From NCBI GenBank assembly GCA_023436805.1, contig JAEZHT010000036.1, forward strand, positions 1 through 18,310: DNA of 18,310 nt. Reading direction: 5' to 3'. Origin of the DNA: Bacillota bacterium. GTDB lineage: Bacteria > Bacillota_I > Bacilli_A > Acholeplasmatales > UBA5453. The notes under the pieces are model-generated. The model had not been told where the DNA came from, did not search any database, and saw only the letters and a program-made list of their open reading frames with translations. The first letter of the stretch is position 1. The number at the start of each line of letters is the position of its first letter. A program made the translations under genes and the position numbers. This document shows positions 7,741-15,784 of the stretch, piece by piece.

Positions 7741-9474
7741 CTACCTCATCGTCATTTGCTCAATGAATTGGGCTTTGTACCAGCCCTCTTGGCGAATGAG
7801 TTCGTTGTGCGTACCACGTTGGGTGATTTGACCCGATTCGAGTACCAATATGATGTCTGCATCATGGATTGCTGAGAAACGGTGAGCAACAATGATGTTG
7901 GTTTTACCTTTTCTAAATTCTTTTAAGTGGTTGATGATGTTATCTTCTGTTTTCGCATCCACAGCGGATAAAGAATCGTCTAAAATCAATATTTCAGGGT
8001 CTTTAATCAATGCTCTTGCAATCGATAAGCGTTGTTTTTGACCACCAGATAAGCTCACGCCCGATTCACCAACCATGGTGTGTAAACCATCGTGTAAAAA
8101 CATCAAGTCTTTTTCAAAGTCTGCGAGTTTAACGGCTTTATCCAACATTTGTGAGGTCGCTTTCGGTTTACCAATCAAAATGTTTTCATCGACACTGCGT
8201 CTAAAGAGGATGTGCGATTGCGGTACATAACCCACCAAGTTTCTAATATCTTCTATCTTGTAAGATTCAATAGGCTTATTATCGACCAAAATCGTACCAT
8301 CCGACACATTAAACTCTCGTAACAATTGACGGATTAATGTGGATTTACCTGCCCCAGTAGGACCGACAATACCGATGGTCTGTCCCTTCTTAATCGATAT
8401 GTCGATATTTTTGATGACTGGATGTTTATCGAATGGGTATTTGAATGTGACATTTTTAAATTGAATCTCGTTGAATTCGATGATGTTGAGTGAATCTGAT
8501 TCATCGTGGACTTCAGGTTTCTGGGTCATGATTTCTTCAAATCGGTCAATCGAAATGTGGGCATTGTTGATTTGAGTAAAAATACCTGAGATCGAAGTTA
8601 TTGGTCCGTAGAGTTGTCCAATGTAAGCGACAAAAGTAATCAATCCACCCAAGGTCATTTCTTGTTGGATGATGTAATATGTACCAAACGAGAATGCCAA
8701 GATGTATGCAATCCCGTAGATGACTTCAAACATCGGGGTAAACCAGTTTTCATATTTGACAATGTAGCGCCAAGATTCGATGTCTTTATGGATGGCGTCA
8801 TTTTGTCTAATTAGATCATTTTCTTCTTGAACGTAGGCGCGAATGGTTTTTTGTCCTTCAACGCTTTCAAGTACTTTTTCTGTCATATCCGCATAAATTT
8901 CACGGTGTTTTTTGATGTATTTACGTTTCTTACTACGAATGATGTTTAAGATTGTGATACCAATCGGCATGATTGTAATCGAAATGATGGTCAATTTCCA
9001 GCTGATGGTGGTTCCCATCACGACGATGGCGAATAAAATTAAACCAACGTTAAAAATGATGCCTTCAAGCAAGGAGGTAGCTGCTTGTGTGATGGCATCC
9101 AAATCGCTGGTGACTCTAGAAATTAAGTCCCCTTTTTCAAACATCTCATAAAACTTGGAATCCATATTAAAGAGGTGTTTTAAGTATTTTTGTCGTAGCT
9201 TATAAGCGAGTTTTTGAGCTTCTTTGGTTACCATGTAGTTATAGATGAAAGACATGGTATAGCGTGTCAGGGGAATGAGTAACAATAACCCCGCAAGCCA
9301 GTATAAACTTTCTTTGGTTAAACGTGATGAAACAATGACATCAATCGCTTCACCAAGCACTTTTGCAGGTGCTAAAGCGATGATTGAGATGCCCACCAAT
9401 AAGATGAACATGATGGTATATTGTTTCCACTCGGCTCGGATAAACCAGCCTAGATGTTTGATGATTTTTTTCAT
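7741..9474 (-). CDS. Heterodimeric ABC exporter subunit with degenerate ATP site, BmrC/YheI-like
   Basis: The 577-residue protein has six predicted membrane helices in the first ~300 residues and a C-terminal ATPase. The ATPase shows Walker A GPTGAGKS (371-378), Q-loop Gln419, canonical signature LSGGQ (475-479), Walker B ILILDD and H-loop His531. Asp500 replaces the catalytic Glu after Walker B, the usual mark of the non-hydrolysing site in asymmetric exporters. Length and order (this gene first, the larger partner second) match bmrC-bmrD of Bacillus. The start is supported by AAGGAAG ahead of ATG and a TATAAT box 34 bases upstream. The short leader leaves no room for a BmrB-type attenuator peptide. 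The substrate is unknown; multidrug or lipid-like compounds are usual for the family. Confidence 0.88.
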   Translation of the reverse strand: MKKIIKHLGWFIRAEWKQYTIMFILLVGISIIALAPAKVLGEAIDVIVSSRLTKESLYWLAGLLLLIPLTRYTMSFIYNYMVTKEAQKLAYKLRQKYLKHLFNMDSKFYEMFEKGDLISRVTSDLDAITQAATSLLEGIIFNVGLILFAIVVMGTTISWKLTIISITIMPIGITILNIIRSKKRKYIKKHREIYADMTEKVLESVEGQKTIRAYVQEENDLIRQNDAIHKDIESWRYIVKYENWFTPMFEVIYGIAYILAFSFGTYYIIQQEMTLGGLITFVAYIGQLYGPITSISGIFTQINNAHISIDRFEEIMTQKPEVHDESDSLNIIEFNEIQFKNVTFKYPFDKHPVIKNIDISIKKGQTIGIVGPTGAGKSTLIRQLLREFNVSDGTILVDNKPIESYKIEDIRNLVGYVPQSHILFRRSVDENILIGKPKATSQMLDKAVKLADFEKDLMFLHDGLHTMVGESGVSLSGGQKQRLSIARALIKDPEILILDDSLSAVDAKTEDNIINHLKEFRKGKTNIIVAHRFSAIHDADIILVLESGQITQRGTHNELIRQEGWYKAQFIEQMTMR

Positions 9475-9507
9475 ATAATTCTTCCTTATTTAATCGTTGT
9501 CATATTG

Positions 9508-9536
9508 ATTATACGCTTTAACTGACTAAATTGAAA
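9508..9536 (-). promoter_or_regulatory. Promoter of the ABC exporter operon
   Basis: On the - strand a perfect TATAAT (9513-9508) stands 17 bases from a weak -35, TTTCAA (9536-9531). The leader would be about 27 bases, with ribosome site AAGGAAG. The -10 is convincing and the -35 is poor, so an activator is possible. Confidence 0.6.
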
Positions 9537-9572
9537 GCCATTTACGATGAAAAAAATACACAACTTGTGAAC

Positions 9573-9602
9573 AAAAAAATCGTCCAAAAACTGGACGATT
9601 TT
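9573..9602 (-). terminator. Rho-independent terminator of the response regulator gene
   Basis: An 11-bp stem (AAAATCGTCCA with TGGACGATTTT) around a five-base loop is followed on the - strand by a run of T. It lies ten bases past the regulator's stop and separates it from the exporter operon. Confidence 0.9.
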
Positions 9603-9611
9603 AGTCTTAGA

Positions 9612-10295
9612 TTATTCTTTAAATTGATAACCGATACCCCAAACGGTTTGTATGATTTCAGGGTTTGTAGAATCCTTTTCGATTTTATTTCGAATGCGCT
9701 TCATATGGACATTGATGACATTTTCATCGTCATAATAAGGTTCGTTCCATACCGCTTCATACAATTCTTTTTTAGTAATTATTTTATTTGGATGGGTGAA
9801 AAAGAGTTCCAAAATCTTGGCTTCTTTTTTGGTGAGTGGCATCTCTAAACCATGGTTGTAAAACATGTAATTGTATAAGTGAAATTCCAAATCACCAATG
9901 GTTTTGATTTGCTTATGGTCGACGTTGCTCATGCGATAACGACGGATGGCTGCGTGGATTCTCGCGATGAATTCCAGCATCGAAAATGGTTTCGCAAGGT
10001 AATCATCCGCACCTAAAGTCAGCATTTCCGCTTTATCAACATCCGTATTTTTTGCAGAAATAACCAAAATTGGTGTATTGGCACTTTTACGGATGGCTTC
10101 AATGATGGATTTGCCTTCCATATCTGGTAAAATGAGATCCAAAACGACCAAATCAATCGATGATTTTTCGAATTGAAACATGGCTTGTGCGCCATCAAAT
10201 GCAGACAATACCGTGAAGTTTTCTTTCTTTAATGCCTCTAGTAAGATTTTATGAACCGTTTTATTGTCTTCTACCAATAGAATTTGTGCGCTCAT
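9612..10295 (-). CDS. OmpR/PhoB-family response regulator
   Basis: This is a 227-residue transcription factor. The receiver domain (about 3-118) has the acidic residues Glu9 and Asp10, the phosphoacceptor Asp53 in LDLILPD and Lys102 in AKPF. The C-terminal part (about 128-227) is a winged-helix DNA-binding domain ending in the typical VWGIGYQF segment. All key receiver residues are intact. It sits directly downstream of the large hybrid kinase on the same strand, 95 bases away, and is its probable partner: the kinase's HPt domain would pass phosphate to Asp53. A perfect AAGGAGGT site lies 5 bases before ATG, and it has its own promoter. Target genes are unknown; the exporter downstream is an obvious candidate but a terminator lies between them. 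Confidence 0.93.
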   Translation of the reverse strand: MSAQILLVEDNKTVHKILLEALKKENFTVLSAFDGAQAMFQFEKSSIDLVVLDLILPDMEGKSIIEAIRKSANTPILVISAKNTDVDKAEMLTLGADDYLAKPFSMLEFIARIHAAIRRYRMSNVDHKQIKTIGDLEFHLYNYMFYNHGLEMPLTKKEAKILELFFTHPNKIITKKELYEAVWNEPYYDDENVINVHMKRIRNKIEKDSTNPEIIQTVWGIGYQFKE

Positions 10296-10321
10296 GGGAT
10301 ACCTCCTTAATTCTTACATTC

Positions 10322-10350
10322 ATCATATCACAATTAGACATTCGTGCCAA
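10322..10350 (-). promoter_or_regulatory. Promoter of the response regulator gene
   Basis: On the - strand TTGGCA (10350-10345), a 17-base spacer and TATGAT (10327-10322) precede the ribosome site. Both boxes match sigma-A consensus at five of six positions. No clear terminator follows the kinase gene upstream, so kinase-regulator cotranscription may occur as well. Confidence 0.75.
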
Positions 10351-10354
10351 ACAA

Positions 10355-10368
10355 GACATCCAAATGTC
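10355..10368. promoter_or_regulatory. GACAT-CCAA-ATGTC dyad just upstream of the regulator promoter
   Basis: A perfect 5-bp inverted repeat sits immediately upstream of the -35 box. A further AGACAT copy starts 18 bases away, at 10336, inside the spacer. This position suits an activator or autoregulatory site for an OmpR-type protein. No other copies have been shown, so this is tentative. Confidence 0.35.
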
Positions 10369-10390
10369 ACATATTTGTAATAATTAGCGA

Positions 10391-13300
10391 TTAATTACGA
10401 TAAAAATCAACGGATACGAGGTGGTCATACAATTGTGCAAGTTCAAACAAGAGTTGATTGACTTGTTCTGGCATCAAGTCTGTCATACCTTGTTTATACA
10501 GTCTCATGATGTCTTGACAACGTTTCGCTGTTTTTTCAGCGAAAATATAGTTTGTAGAGCCTTTGAGGTAATGGGCAATCTTTTCCATTTCGTCATAATT
10601 TAAGGTTTTTAATGCTTGTTTTAATTTTTCGACTTGTTCTTGATAATCTTCTGCGAATGTTTTCAGTATTTCATAGATGAACGTTACATCGTTATCATAG
10701 GCTTTAAAAAGCGCTTCTTTATGGATATCTTTTAACGCATCGGTATGTGCTTGTTTCTTGTTTTTTTCTTCGAGTACATGTTTCATCATATCCAATAAGA
10801 CTTCAGGTTTGAATGGTTTGGTAATCGATCGGTTCATACCATGAGCCAATGCTTTTTCATTGGCGGTTTCTGTCGCGTTCGCGGTGACGGCGATGATTGG
10901 GATGTCTTGAAAAACACCACCAAGTGCACGGATTTTCATGGCGGCTTCATAACCATCCATTTCTGGCATTTGGATGTCCATTAAAATGATATCTAAACTC
11001 ATGAATTTAGCTCGTTCGATGGCTTCAAGCCCTGAGGAGGCGAGTATAACATCTAAACCAGCTTTGGATAAAATAACTTGCATCGCTTGACGGTTGACTT
11101 TATTGTCATCGACAACCAATGCTTTCTTGTTTCGCAATATGGATGAATCGATACGTACTTGGGTGGCTGGTTTTTGCTCATTTGAGGTGAGTAAATGTTC
11201 TACACGTTCACGTGTGGTCGGCATTGTTAAAACGTAATCAATCGATTTTTCCAATAAATCTTTCTTGTTTTGTGTCGCTGAATCGATGGAACACAATACA
11301 ATTTTGGTATTATTGGTACCAAATTTGTGTCTTAACAATCGCACTTCATGGGGTTCAACATCCTCAACATTTTTTTGTAAAACAATGAAATCATAGGTAT
11401 TTGTTTGTGGTGTATCTAGATCTTTGATATCAACATGTGGTGTCATGGCATTGAAAAAGCGTTTTGCCATGTTGGAATGTTCTTCATTGACATTGACAAT
11501 GACCACCTTTTTATCACGCAAATTACCTTTAGGGTGTTTAGAACTTCGGACGCCCAATGTAAATGTCATGGTGAACCCAAAGGTGGACCCTTTACCTAGA
11601 TCGGATTCTATTTCTAATTCACTATGGAAAAGTTCTAATAAGCTTTTCACGATGGATAAACCCAAACCTGTACCAGGATACTTCTTGGTGATAGACGCAT
11701 CCACTTGGAAAAACTGGTCTGTAATTTTTGAAATCACTTTTTTAGGGATACCGATACCTGTATCACATACTTCAGTTTTGATCGTCACAGTTTGATCATC
11801 TTGTCGAATTTTAGTTGTTTTGATCTTTACAGTCCCTTTTTCGGTGTATTTGATTGCGTTTGAGACCAAATTCAACATGATTTGTCTGAATCTTGTACGA
11901 TCAGTGATGATTTCATCGATGATATCATAGTCGAATTCGAATACCAATTTGATGCCTTTTTCAATGGCATTGTACTCTTGCATCTTTATAATTTGATAAA
12001 GTTCATTTTCCAAATCAAATGAACTCATCTCGAGTTCAAGCTTGCCTGCTTCAATTTTTGATAAATCCAAAATATTGTTTACAATCCGACTCAAGCTTTC
12101 GACCGATGCTTTTGCAATCTCCAAATAATCCATTTGTTCAGGACTCAATTCGGTGTTTTTGAGTAAATAGATAGCATTGGTAATCCCCGACAATGGGGTC
12201 CTGATTTCATGGCTCATATTCGCCAAGAACTCACCCTTGGCTTCAGATGCACGAAGCGCATTTTTCTTTTCTTGAACCAAAAGGTTTTGTTGAGTTTGTT
12301 TGACTTTGAGGTTCACGATCAATTCAGCCAACACCTTGAGAAGCTTTTGTTCATCGACGGTCCATTTTGCGTAGTCTTTGACCGCGTCAAAACCAACAAA
12401 TCCGTAGATTTTTTCATCGTCATACAACGGAATCGTCAATAAAGATTTGATGTCTTGCATCTTTAAGACGCTGTAAAGACCAGATTCATGATTCATTTGT
12501 TCGATGTCGGGAATATACACGCTCTCCCGCTTTAGATGACTTTCCATCCAAAACGCATCGATCATTTCAATCGGTTGTGCTTGGAGTAAATCGATGACAG
12601 GTTCGATGCCATCGTTACAATACTCATGGGTATTGGTTGTGATGCCTTTCTCAAAATCATAATCAAACACATACACACGGTCAGCGTTGATGTGTTTACC
12701 AACCATGCCTAACCCTTTAGATATGGCTTCATTGGCTTGTTCCACAGGCACGTTGATGAATATGGATGCAATTTGTATGAGGATGTCTTGGAAGTCATAA
12801 CTGCGTTTGAGTTCGTTTTCTATTTTTTTGATGTCGGTGATGTTTTTATTGATGGTAATGATACCTTCGATTTGGTCCCCATCTGATACCGGAATGCGTG
12901 TACTTTCTACGGTTAAAAACCCCTGACCAGACAAAATATCGATGACAGATGTTTGAGAATCTTCGAGATTATAAACCGCGTCATCCATCGATGTGATGCG
13001 TTTAACTTCTGTTGCTGGGTATACTTCGCTGATATGCTTGTGAATCAATGTATCGAGGTGTGGCCAACGTTCTATCGCTTTTTTATTGGCATAACGATAG
13101 ATTTGCTTTTTGTCTTTATACGCAATCATGTCTGGAGAATGATCCAAAATCAAGGTTAAGAATCGTACATATTGACGATAACTGACGGTTTTCCATGTGA
13201 TTTCAAGCAAATACCGGTCTATATTGGATAACTGCGGTATGGGACCATCAATCATCATATAGCTGTCATTGGATAGTTCAATGATGTGATAAGGGGCGAA

Positions 13301-13510
13301 ATACGATTTAGACTGTTGAATGGCTAGAAAAACCCCTTGGACATCTTTTATATTTTCTGGGTAACAAAATGGTTTATCGTAGCGAATCCCATAGAAATGA
13401 AGTGCTATTGCATCGAAAAAAGATCTCAATTGTTCAACATAGGTTCGAGATTCACATTTGTTTGAAATCAATGTTTTAAGTAGTTTTAATAAAGCGTCTG
13501 TATCTTGCAT
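10391..13510 (-). CDS. Soluble hybrid histidine kinase: PAS-GAF-HisKA-HATPase-pseudoreceiver-receiver-HPt
   Basis: From ATG at 13510 the protein has 1039 residues. A GTG three codons upstream is possible, but AGGTGA overlapping it is the right ribosome site for the ATG. Domains: an N-terminal region of unknown fold (1-112), PAS (about 115-230), GAF (about 240-405), HisKA with His434 in NMSHEIRTPL, HATPase_c (N box Asn547/Asn551, CDTGIGIP, GTGLGLS), a degenerate receiver (about 665-775), a full receiver (about 795-912, Asp801/Asp802, Asp845, Lys898) and HPt with His980 in AHYLKGS. No membrane helix is visible, so it senses a cytoplasmic signal. The architecture is BarA/ArcB-like. The expected phosphorelay is His434, Asp845, His980, then Asp53 of the adjacent regulator. 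In the first receiver the phosphoacceptor position is Gln712 and the acidic pair is missing. The ligand is unknown. Confidence 0.92.
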   Translation of the reverse strand: MQDTDALLKLLKTLISNKCESRTYVEQLRSFFDAIALHFYGIRYDKPFCYPENIKDVQGVFLAIQQSKSYFAPYHIIELSNDSYMMIDGPIPQLSNIDRYLLEITWKTVSYRQYVRFLTLILDHSPDMIAYKDKKQIYRYANKKAIERWPHLDTLIHKHISEVYPATEVKRITSMDDAVYNLEDSQTSVIDILSGQGFLTVESTRIPVSDGDQIEGIITINKNITDIKKIENELKRSYDFQDILIQIASIFINVPVEQANEAISKGLGMVGKHINADRVYVFDYDFEKGITTNTHEYCNDGIEPVIDLLQAQPIEMIDAFWMESHLKRESVYIPDIEQMNHESGLYSVLKMQDIKSLLTIPLYDDEKIYGFVGFDAVKDYAKWTVDEQKLLKVLAELIVNLKVKQTQQNLLVQEKKNALRASEAKGEFLANMSHEIRTPLSGITNAIYLLKNTELSPEQMDYLEIAKASVESLSRIVNNILDLSKIEAGKLELEMSSFDLENELYQIIKMQEYNAIEKGIKLVFEFDYDIIDEIITDRTRFRQIMLNLVSNAIKYTEKGTVKIKTTKIRQDDQTVTIKTEVCDTGIGIPKKVISKITDQFFQVDASITKKYPGTGLGLSIVKSLLELFHSELEIESDLGKGSTFGFTMTFTLGVRSSKHPKGNLRDKKVVIVNVNEEHSNMAKRFFNAMTPHVDIKDLDTPQTNTYDFIVLQKNVEDVEPHEVRLLRHKFGTNNTKIVLCSIDSATQNKKDLLEKSIDYVLTMPTTRERVEHLLTSNEQKPATQVRIDSSILRNKKALVVDDNKVNRQAMQVILSKAGLDVILASSGLEAIERAKFMSLDIILMDIQMPEMDGYEAAMKIRALGGVFQDIPIIAVTANATETANEKALAHGMNRSITKPFKPEVLLDMMKHVLEEKNKKQAHTDALKDIHKEALFKAYDNDVTFIYEILKTFAEDYQEQVEKLKQALKTLNYDEMEKIAHYLKGSTNYIFAEKTAKRCQDIMRLYKQGMTDLMPEQVNQLLFELAQLYDHLVSVDFYRN

Positions 13511-13531
13511 TGGAATCACCTGCTCATGTCT

Positions 13532-13560
13532 ATTTTATCAAACGATGAGTTTTAATCTAA
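13532..13560 (-). promoter_or_regulatory. Candidate promoter of the hybrid kinase gene
   Basis: On the - strand TGATAAAAT (13540-13532) is an extended -10 element. A weak -35, TTAGAT (13560-13555), lies 17 bases upstream. The leader would be only about 15 bases, just enough for the AGGTGA site. A 7-bp inverted repeat (TTTTAAT 13550-13556, ATTAAAA 13568-13574) flanks the -35, but the region is AT-rich, so it may be chance. Confidence 0.45.
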
Positions 13561-13602
13561 CATTTATATTAAAAGAAAGGTAGAAATTAAGTCTTATGTA
13601 AG

Positions 13603-13634
13603 AAAAAACAGGTCTCATGCAGAGAAGCCTGTTT
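13603..13634 (-). terminator. Terminator of the pepV-thyA-folA-plsC operon, overlapping the plsC stop codon
   Basis: On the - strand AAACAGG-C-TTCTC pairs with GAGA-CCTGTTT around a short TGCAT loop (with a small bulge) and is followed by six T. The plsC stop TGA (13617-13615) is inside the hairpin, so the last codons of the gene form its left arm. Confidence 0.8.
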
Positions 13635-14451
13635 GTTTTTGTCCGTTTTTTGCGGGTGTTTTTTCTTTGATGGTATTGTTAACCAACTTCATAACATGGT
13701 CAGCCAAATCGGTGGTGCTCATGGTTTCATAGGTTTCTTTATAAATCGGTTCATGGATAATGACTTTGATTTTGGTCATACGCCAAGGGGCACGGTATTT
13801 AACATCGGTCGTACCAATCAATGTAATTGGCACAATTGGTGCTTCTGCTTTGGTAGCGAGTTTGTATGCACCAGCACGCATCGCGACCATTTGTTCATCG
13901 TTACGGTCTTTGATGCCACCTTCAGGGAATATCGCCATAATCATACCTTGTTTGATTTGTTCGATGCCTTTAAGAATCGATTTTGCAGCTTCACGGTTGT
14001 TTTCTCTGTCGATTTGGATACAACCAAACCAGGGCATGTAGTTTCGGATGACAGGCAATTTATAAATGCCTTTCTTCGCAGCCATACCTGCTGGACGGTC
14101 AATCAATTGGTACAAAATGAATGGGTCTGCATACGATTTGTGGTTCGCATACATCACAAAGTTACCCGAGGTTGGCAACAATTCCTTGCCCTCAACGGTC
14201 AACTGAAGCCGTAATGCGAAAATCGACACGAATTTCGCGATGCTTCGGATGTAATAGTGTTTGAACTTGTTATCAACTTTTGTGAATTTCATGTATGGCA
14301 TCATCCCAACGAGGATGATGACCATGGATAACCATGCCAAACCATAACCGATAATAAGCCATATTGGAATCATCCACAGTTCTGAAGAGGTTAACCCAAA
14401 AAAGAACCCCGCACTTAAGAACCAAACGATGATGAAAATTGCTGAAATCAT
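13615..14451 (-). CDS. plsC: 1-acyl-sn-glycerol-3-phosphate acyltransferase family protein (PlsC-like)
   Basis: The 278-residue protein has two or three N-terminal membrane helices (within 1-50) and a PlsC-type acyltransferase domain. The catalytic H-x4-D motif is NHKSYAD (His104, Asp109). Motif III reads FPEGGIKDR (175-183) where the family has FPEGTRS, so the usual Thr and Arg are absent. VPITLIG (motif IV) is present. It should acylate lysophosphatidic acid to phosphatidic acid at the inner membrane face, but the changed motif III means a related acceptor is possible. Its ATG overlaps the folA TGA by four bases with AGGTGA upstream, making it the last gene of the operon. Its stop lies inside the terminator hairpin. 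Confidence 0.88.
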   Translation of the reverse strand: MISAIFIIVWFLSAGFFFGLTSSELWMIPIWLIIGYGLAWLSMVIILVGMMPYMKFTKVDNKFKHYYIRSIAKFVSIFALRLQLTVEGKELLPTSGNFVMYANHKSYADPFILYQLIDRPAGMAAKKGIYKLPVIRNYMPWFGCIQIDRENNREAAKSILKGIEQIKQGMIMAIFPEGGIKDRNDEQMVAMRAGAYKLATKAEAPIVPITLIGTTDVKYRAPWRMTKIKVIIHEPIYKETYETMSTTDLADHVMKLVNNTIKEKTPAKNGQKQTGFSA

Positions 14452-14921
14452 AGAATCACCTTTTCATAGACACAAAAACGTAACACATCCACTTTTTCTT
14501 CTTGAATTAAGCGGTATTGTGATAAATCAAACTGCGGGAAATAGACATTACCCTCATGGGATTTTTCGATGAATGTTATGTAGAGTTGATCCGCATATGG
14601 CAAACTCAACCTGTAAATGGTTTTGCCACCAATCACGAACAATTCATCTGAATAGTTTTTCAAGAACGCATCGATGTCGGTTACTTTGATGGCGTCATCA
14701 AAGACTCGATCCGAGATGGATGCGATGTATAATTGGCCAAATGGTAAGGGTTTGTCTTTGTAATAGGACTTCAATGAATCATAGGTCATATCACCCATCA
14801 ACACCGGTTTACCTTTGGTTTTTTCTTTAAAATAAGCCAAATCTTTCTTATAATGCCATGGCAATTGGTTGTCTTTACCAATCAACCAGTTTTGATCCAT
14901 CGCCCAAATGAGCTTGATCAT
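14448..14921 (-). CDS. folA: Dihydrofolate reductase
   Basis: This 157-residue, single-domain enzyme reduces dihydrofolate to tetrahydrofolate with NADPH, recycling the product of ThyA. Visible family features are the N-terminal IWAMDQNWLIGKDNQLPW segment, catalytic Asp27 (KKDLAYFKEKT) and the C-terminal nucleotide segment FVIGGKTIYRL. In the cofactor loop MGDMTYDSL, Asp44 occupies the position of Arg44 in the usual MGRxTxxS. In E. coli Arg44 lies near the NADPH 2'-phosphate, so cofactor binding may differ. Length and the rest of the fold look normal. Its ATG overlaps the thyA stop (ATGA), and no strong ribosome site is visible, so translation is probably coupled to thyA. Confidence 0.93.
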   Translation of the reverse strand: MIKLIWAMDQNWLIGKDNQLPWHYKKDLAYFKEKTKGKPVLMGDMTYDSLKSYYKDKPLPFGQLYIASISDRVFDDAIKVTDIDAFLKNYSDELFVIGGKTIYRLSLPYADQLYITFIEKSHEGNVYFPQFDLSQYRLIQEEKVDVLRFCVYEKVIL

Positions 14922-15784
14922 ACTGCCACAGCCCCTTTAATTGCAGGGTATGGGTTATAATCCACGAGTTCGAAATCTTCAAATTTGAAATCCGTGATAT
15001 TTTCGACATTCGGATTGATTTTCATTTTTGGTAAAGCCCGTGGTGTACGAGTCAATTGTAAGTTGATTTGATCAAAATGGTTGGAATAGATGTGGGCATC
15101 GCCAATGGTATGGACAAATGTGCTTGCTTTTAAGCCAGTCACTTGTGCCACCATCATCAAAAATAGACTATAGGATGCAATGTTGAATGGTACACCTAAG
15201 AAAATATCCCCACTGCGTTGATAGAGTTGTAAGGATAACTCACCATTCGCTACATAAAATTGCATGAAGGTATGACACGGTGGTAAGGCCATTTCTGGTA
15301 AATCTTTTGGGTTCCAAGCAGATAGGATGATACGTCTAGAATCTGGGTTTTGTTTGATTTGACGAATCACTTCCATCAGTTGGTCAACACCGTTAAAATT
15401 ACGCCATTGTGCACCATAAACCGGTCCAAGATTGCCATGTTTTTTCGCAAATTCATCGTCTGTCTTGATTTTTTGGACAAACTCATCCATCGTTTCATTT
15501 TGATAATCTGCTGATTTTTTAAACTTTTCGTAAGGCCATTCATTCCAAATTCGAACATCGTTGTCGACCAAGTACTTGATGTTGGTATCGCCAGCAATGA
15601 ACCATAACAATTCATGGATGATGGCTCTTAAATAGACCTTTTTGGTGGTCAATAAAGGAAAACCTTCGGATAAATCAAAGCGCATTTGATAACCAAATAC
15701 ACTTTTGGTGCCAGTATTTGTGCGGTCAGCTTTTTCGGTGCCATGCGTCATCACATGACGACATAAATCGAGGTATTGTTTCAT
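14918..15784 (-). CDS. thyA: Thymidylate synthase (ThyA type)
   Basis: The 288-residue protein methylates dUMP to dTMP using methylene-tetrahydrofolate, releasing dihydrofolate for FolA. It has the phosphate-binding Arg21 (DRTNTGT), the GPVYGAQWR segment, catalytic Cys170 in LPPCHTFMQFYV, the RRIILSAWNP segment, and the C-terminal end GAVAV, close to the usual A-V terminus. About 25 residues longer than E. coli ThyA, it carries the extra mid-region (about 85-118) common in Lactobacillus-type and other Firmicute enzymes. Its ATG overlaps the pepV TAA by one base (TAATG) with no clear ribosome site, implying translational coupling. All catalytic residues appear intact. Confidence 0.96.
   Translation of the reverse strand: MKQYLDLCRHVMTHGTEKADRTNTGTKSVFGYQMRFDLSEGFPLLTTKKVYLRAIIHELLWFIAGDTNIKYLVDNDVRIWNEWPYEKFKKSADYQNETMDEFVQKIKTDDEFAKKHGNLGPVYGAQWRNFNGVDQLMEVIRQIKQNPDSRRIILSAWNPKDLPEMALPPCHTFMQFYVANGELSLQLYQRSGDIFLGVPFNIASYSLFLMMVAQVTGLKASTFVHTIGDAHIYSNHFDQINLQLTRTPRALPKMKINPNVENITDFKFEDFELVDYNPYPAIKGAVAV

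Noticed and set aside
9475..9530. BmrB-type leader peptide and attenuator before the exporter operon
   Set aside because: The leader after the TATAAT box is only about 27 bases and contains no ORF or hairpin.
9531..9848. 105-residue + strand ORF over the response regulator end
   Set aside because: It runs through the terminator and antisense to the conserved winged-helix region; no ribosome site.
10372..10400. Terminator after the hybrid kinase gene
   Set aside because: Only a weak, imperfect AT-rich hairpin without a T-run is present, so readthrough into the regulator gene seems likely.
11424..11795. 123-residue + strand ORF inside the kinase gene
   Set aside because: Antisense shadow of the HATPase and pseudoreceiver coding region with no family features.
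13511..13519. GTG start three codons upstream for the hybrid kinase
   Set aside because: AGGTGA, correctly spaced for the ATG at 13510, overlaps that GTG, and no ribosome site precedes the GTG.
13633..14214. 193-residue + strand ORF opposite plsC
   Set aside because: It lies wholly antisense to a well-supported gene, is rich in Phe, Cys and Trp in the manner of antisense frames, and has no ribosome site or recognisable domain.
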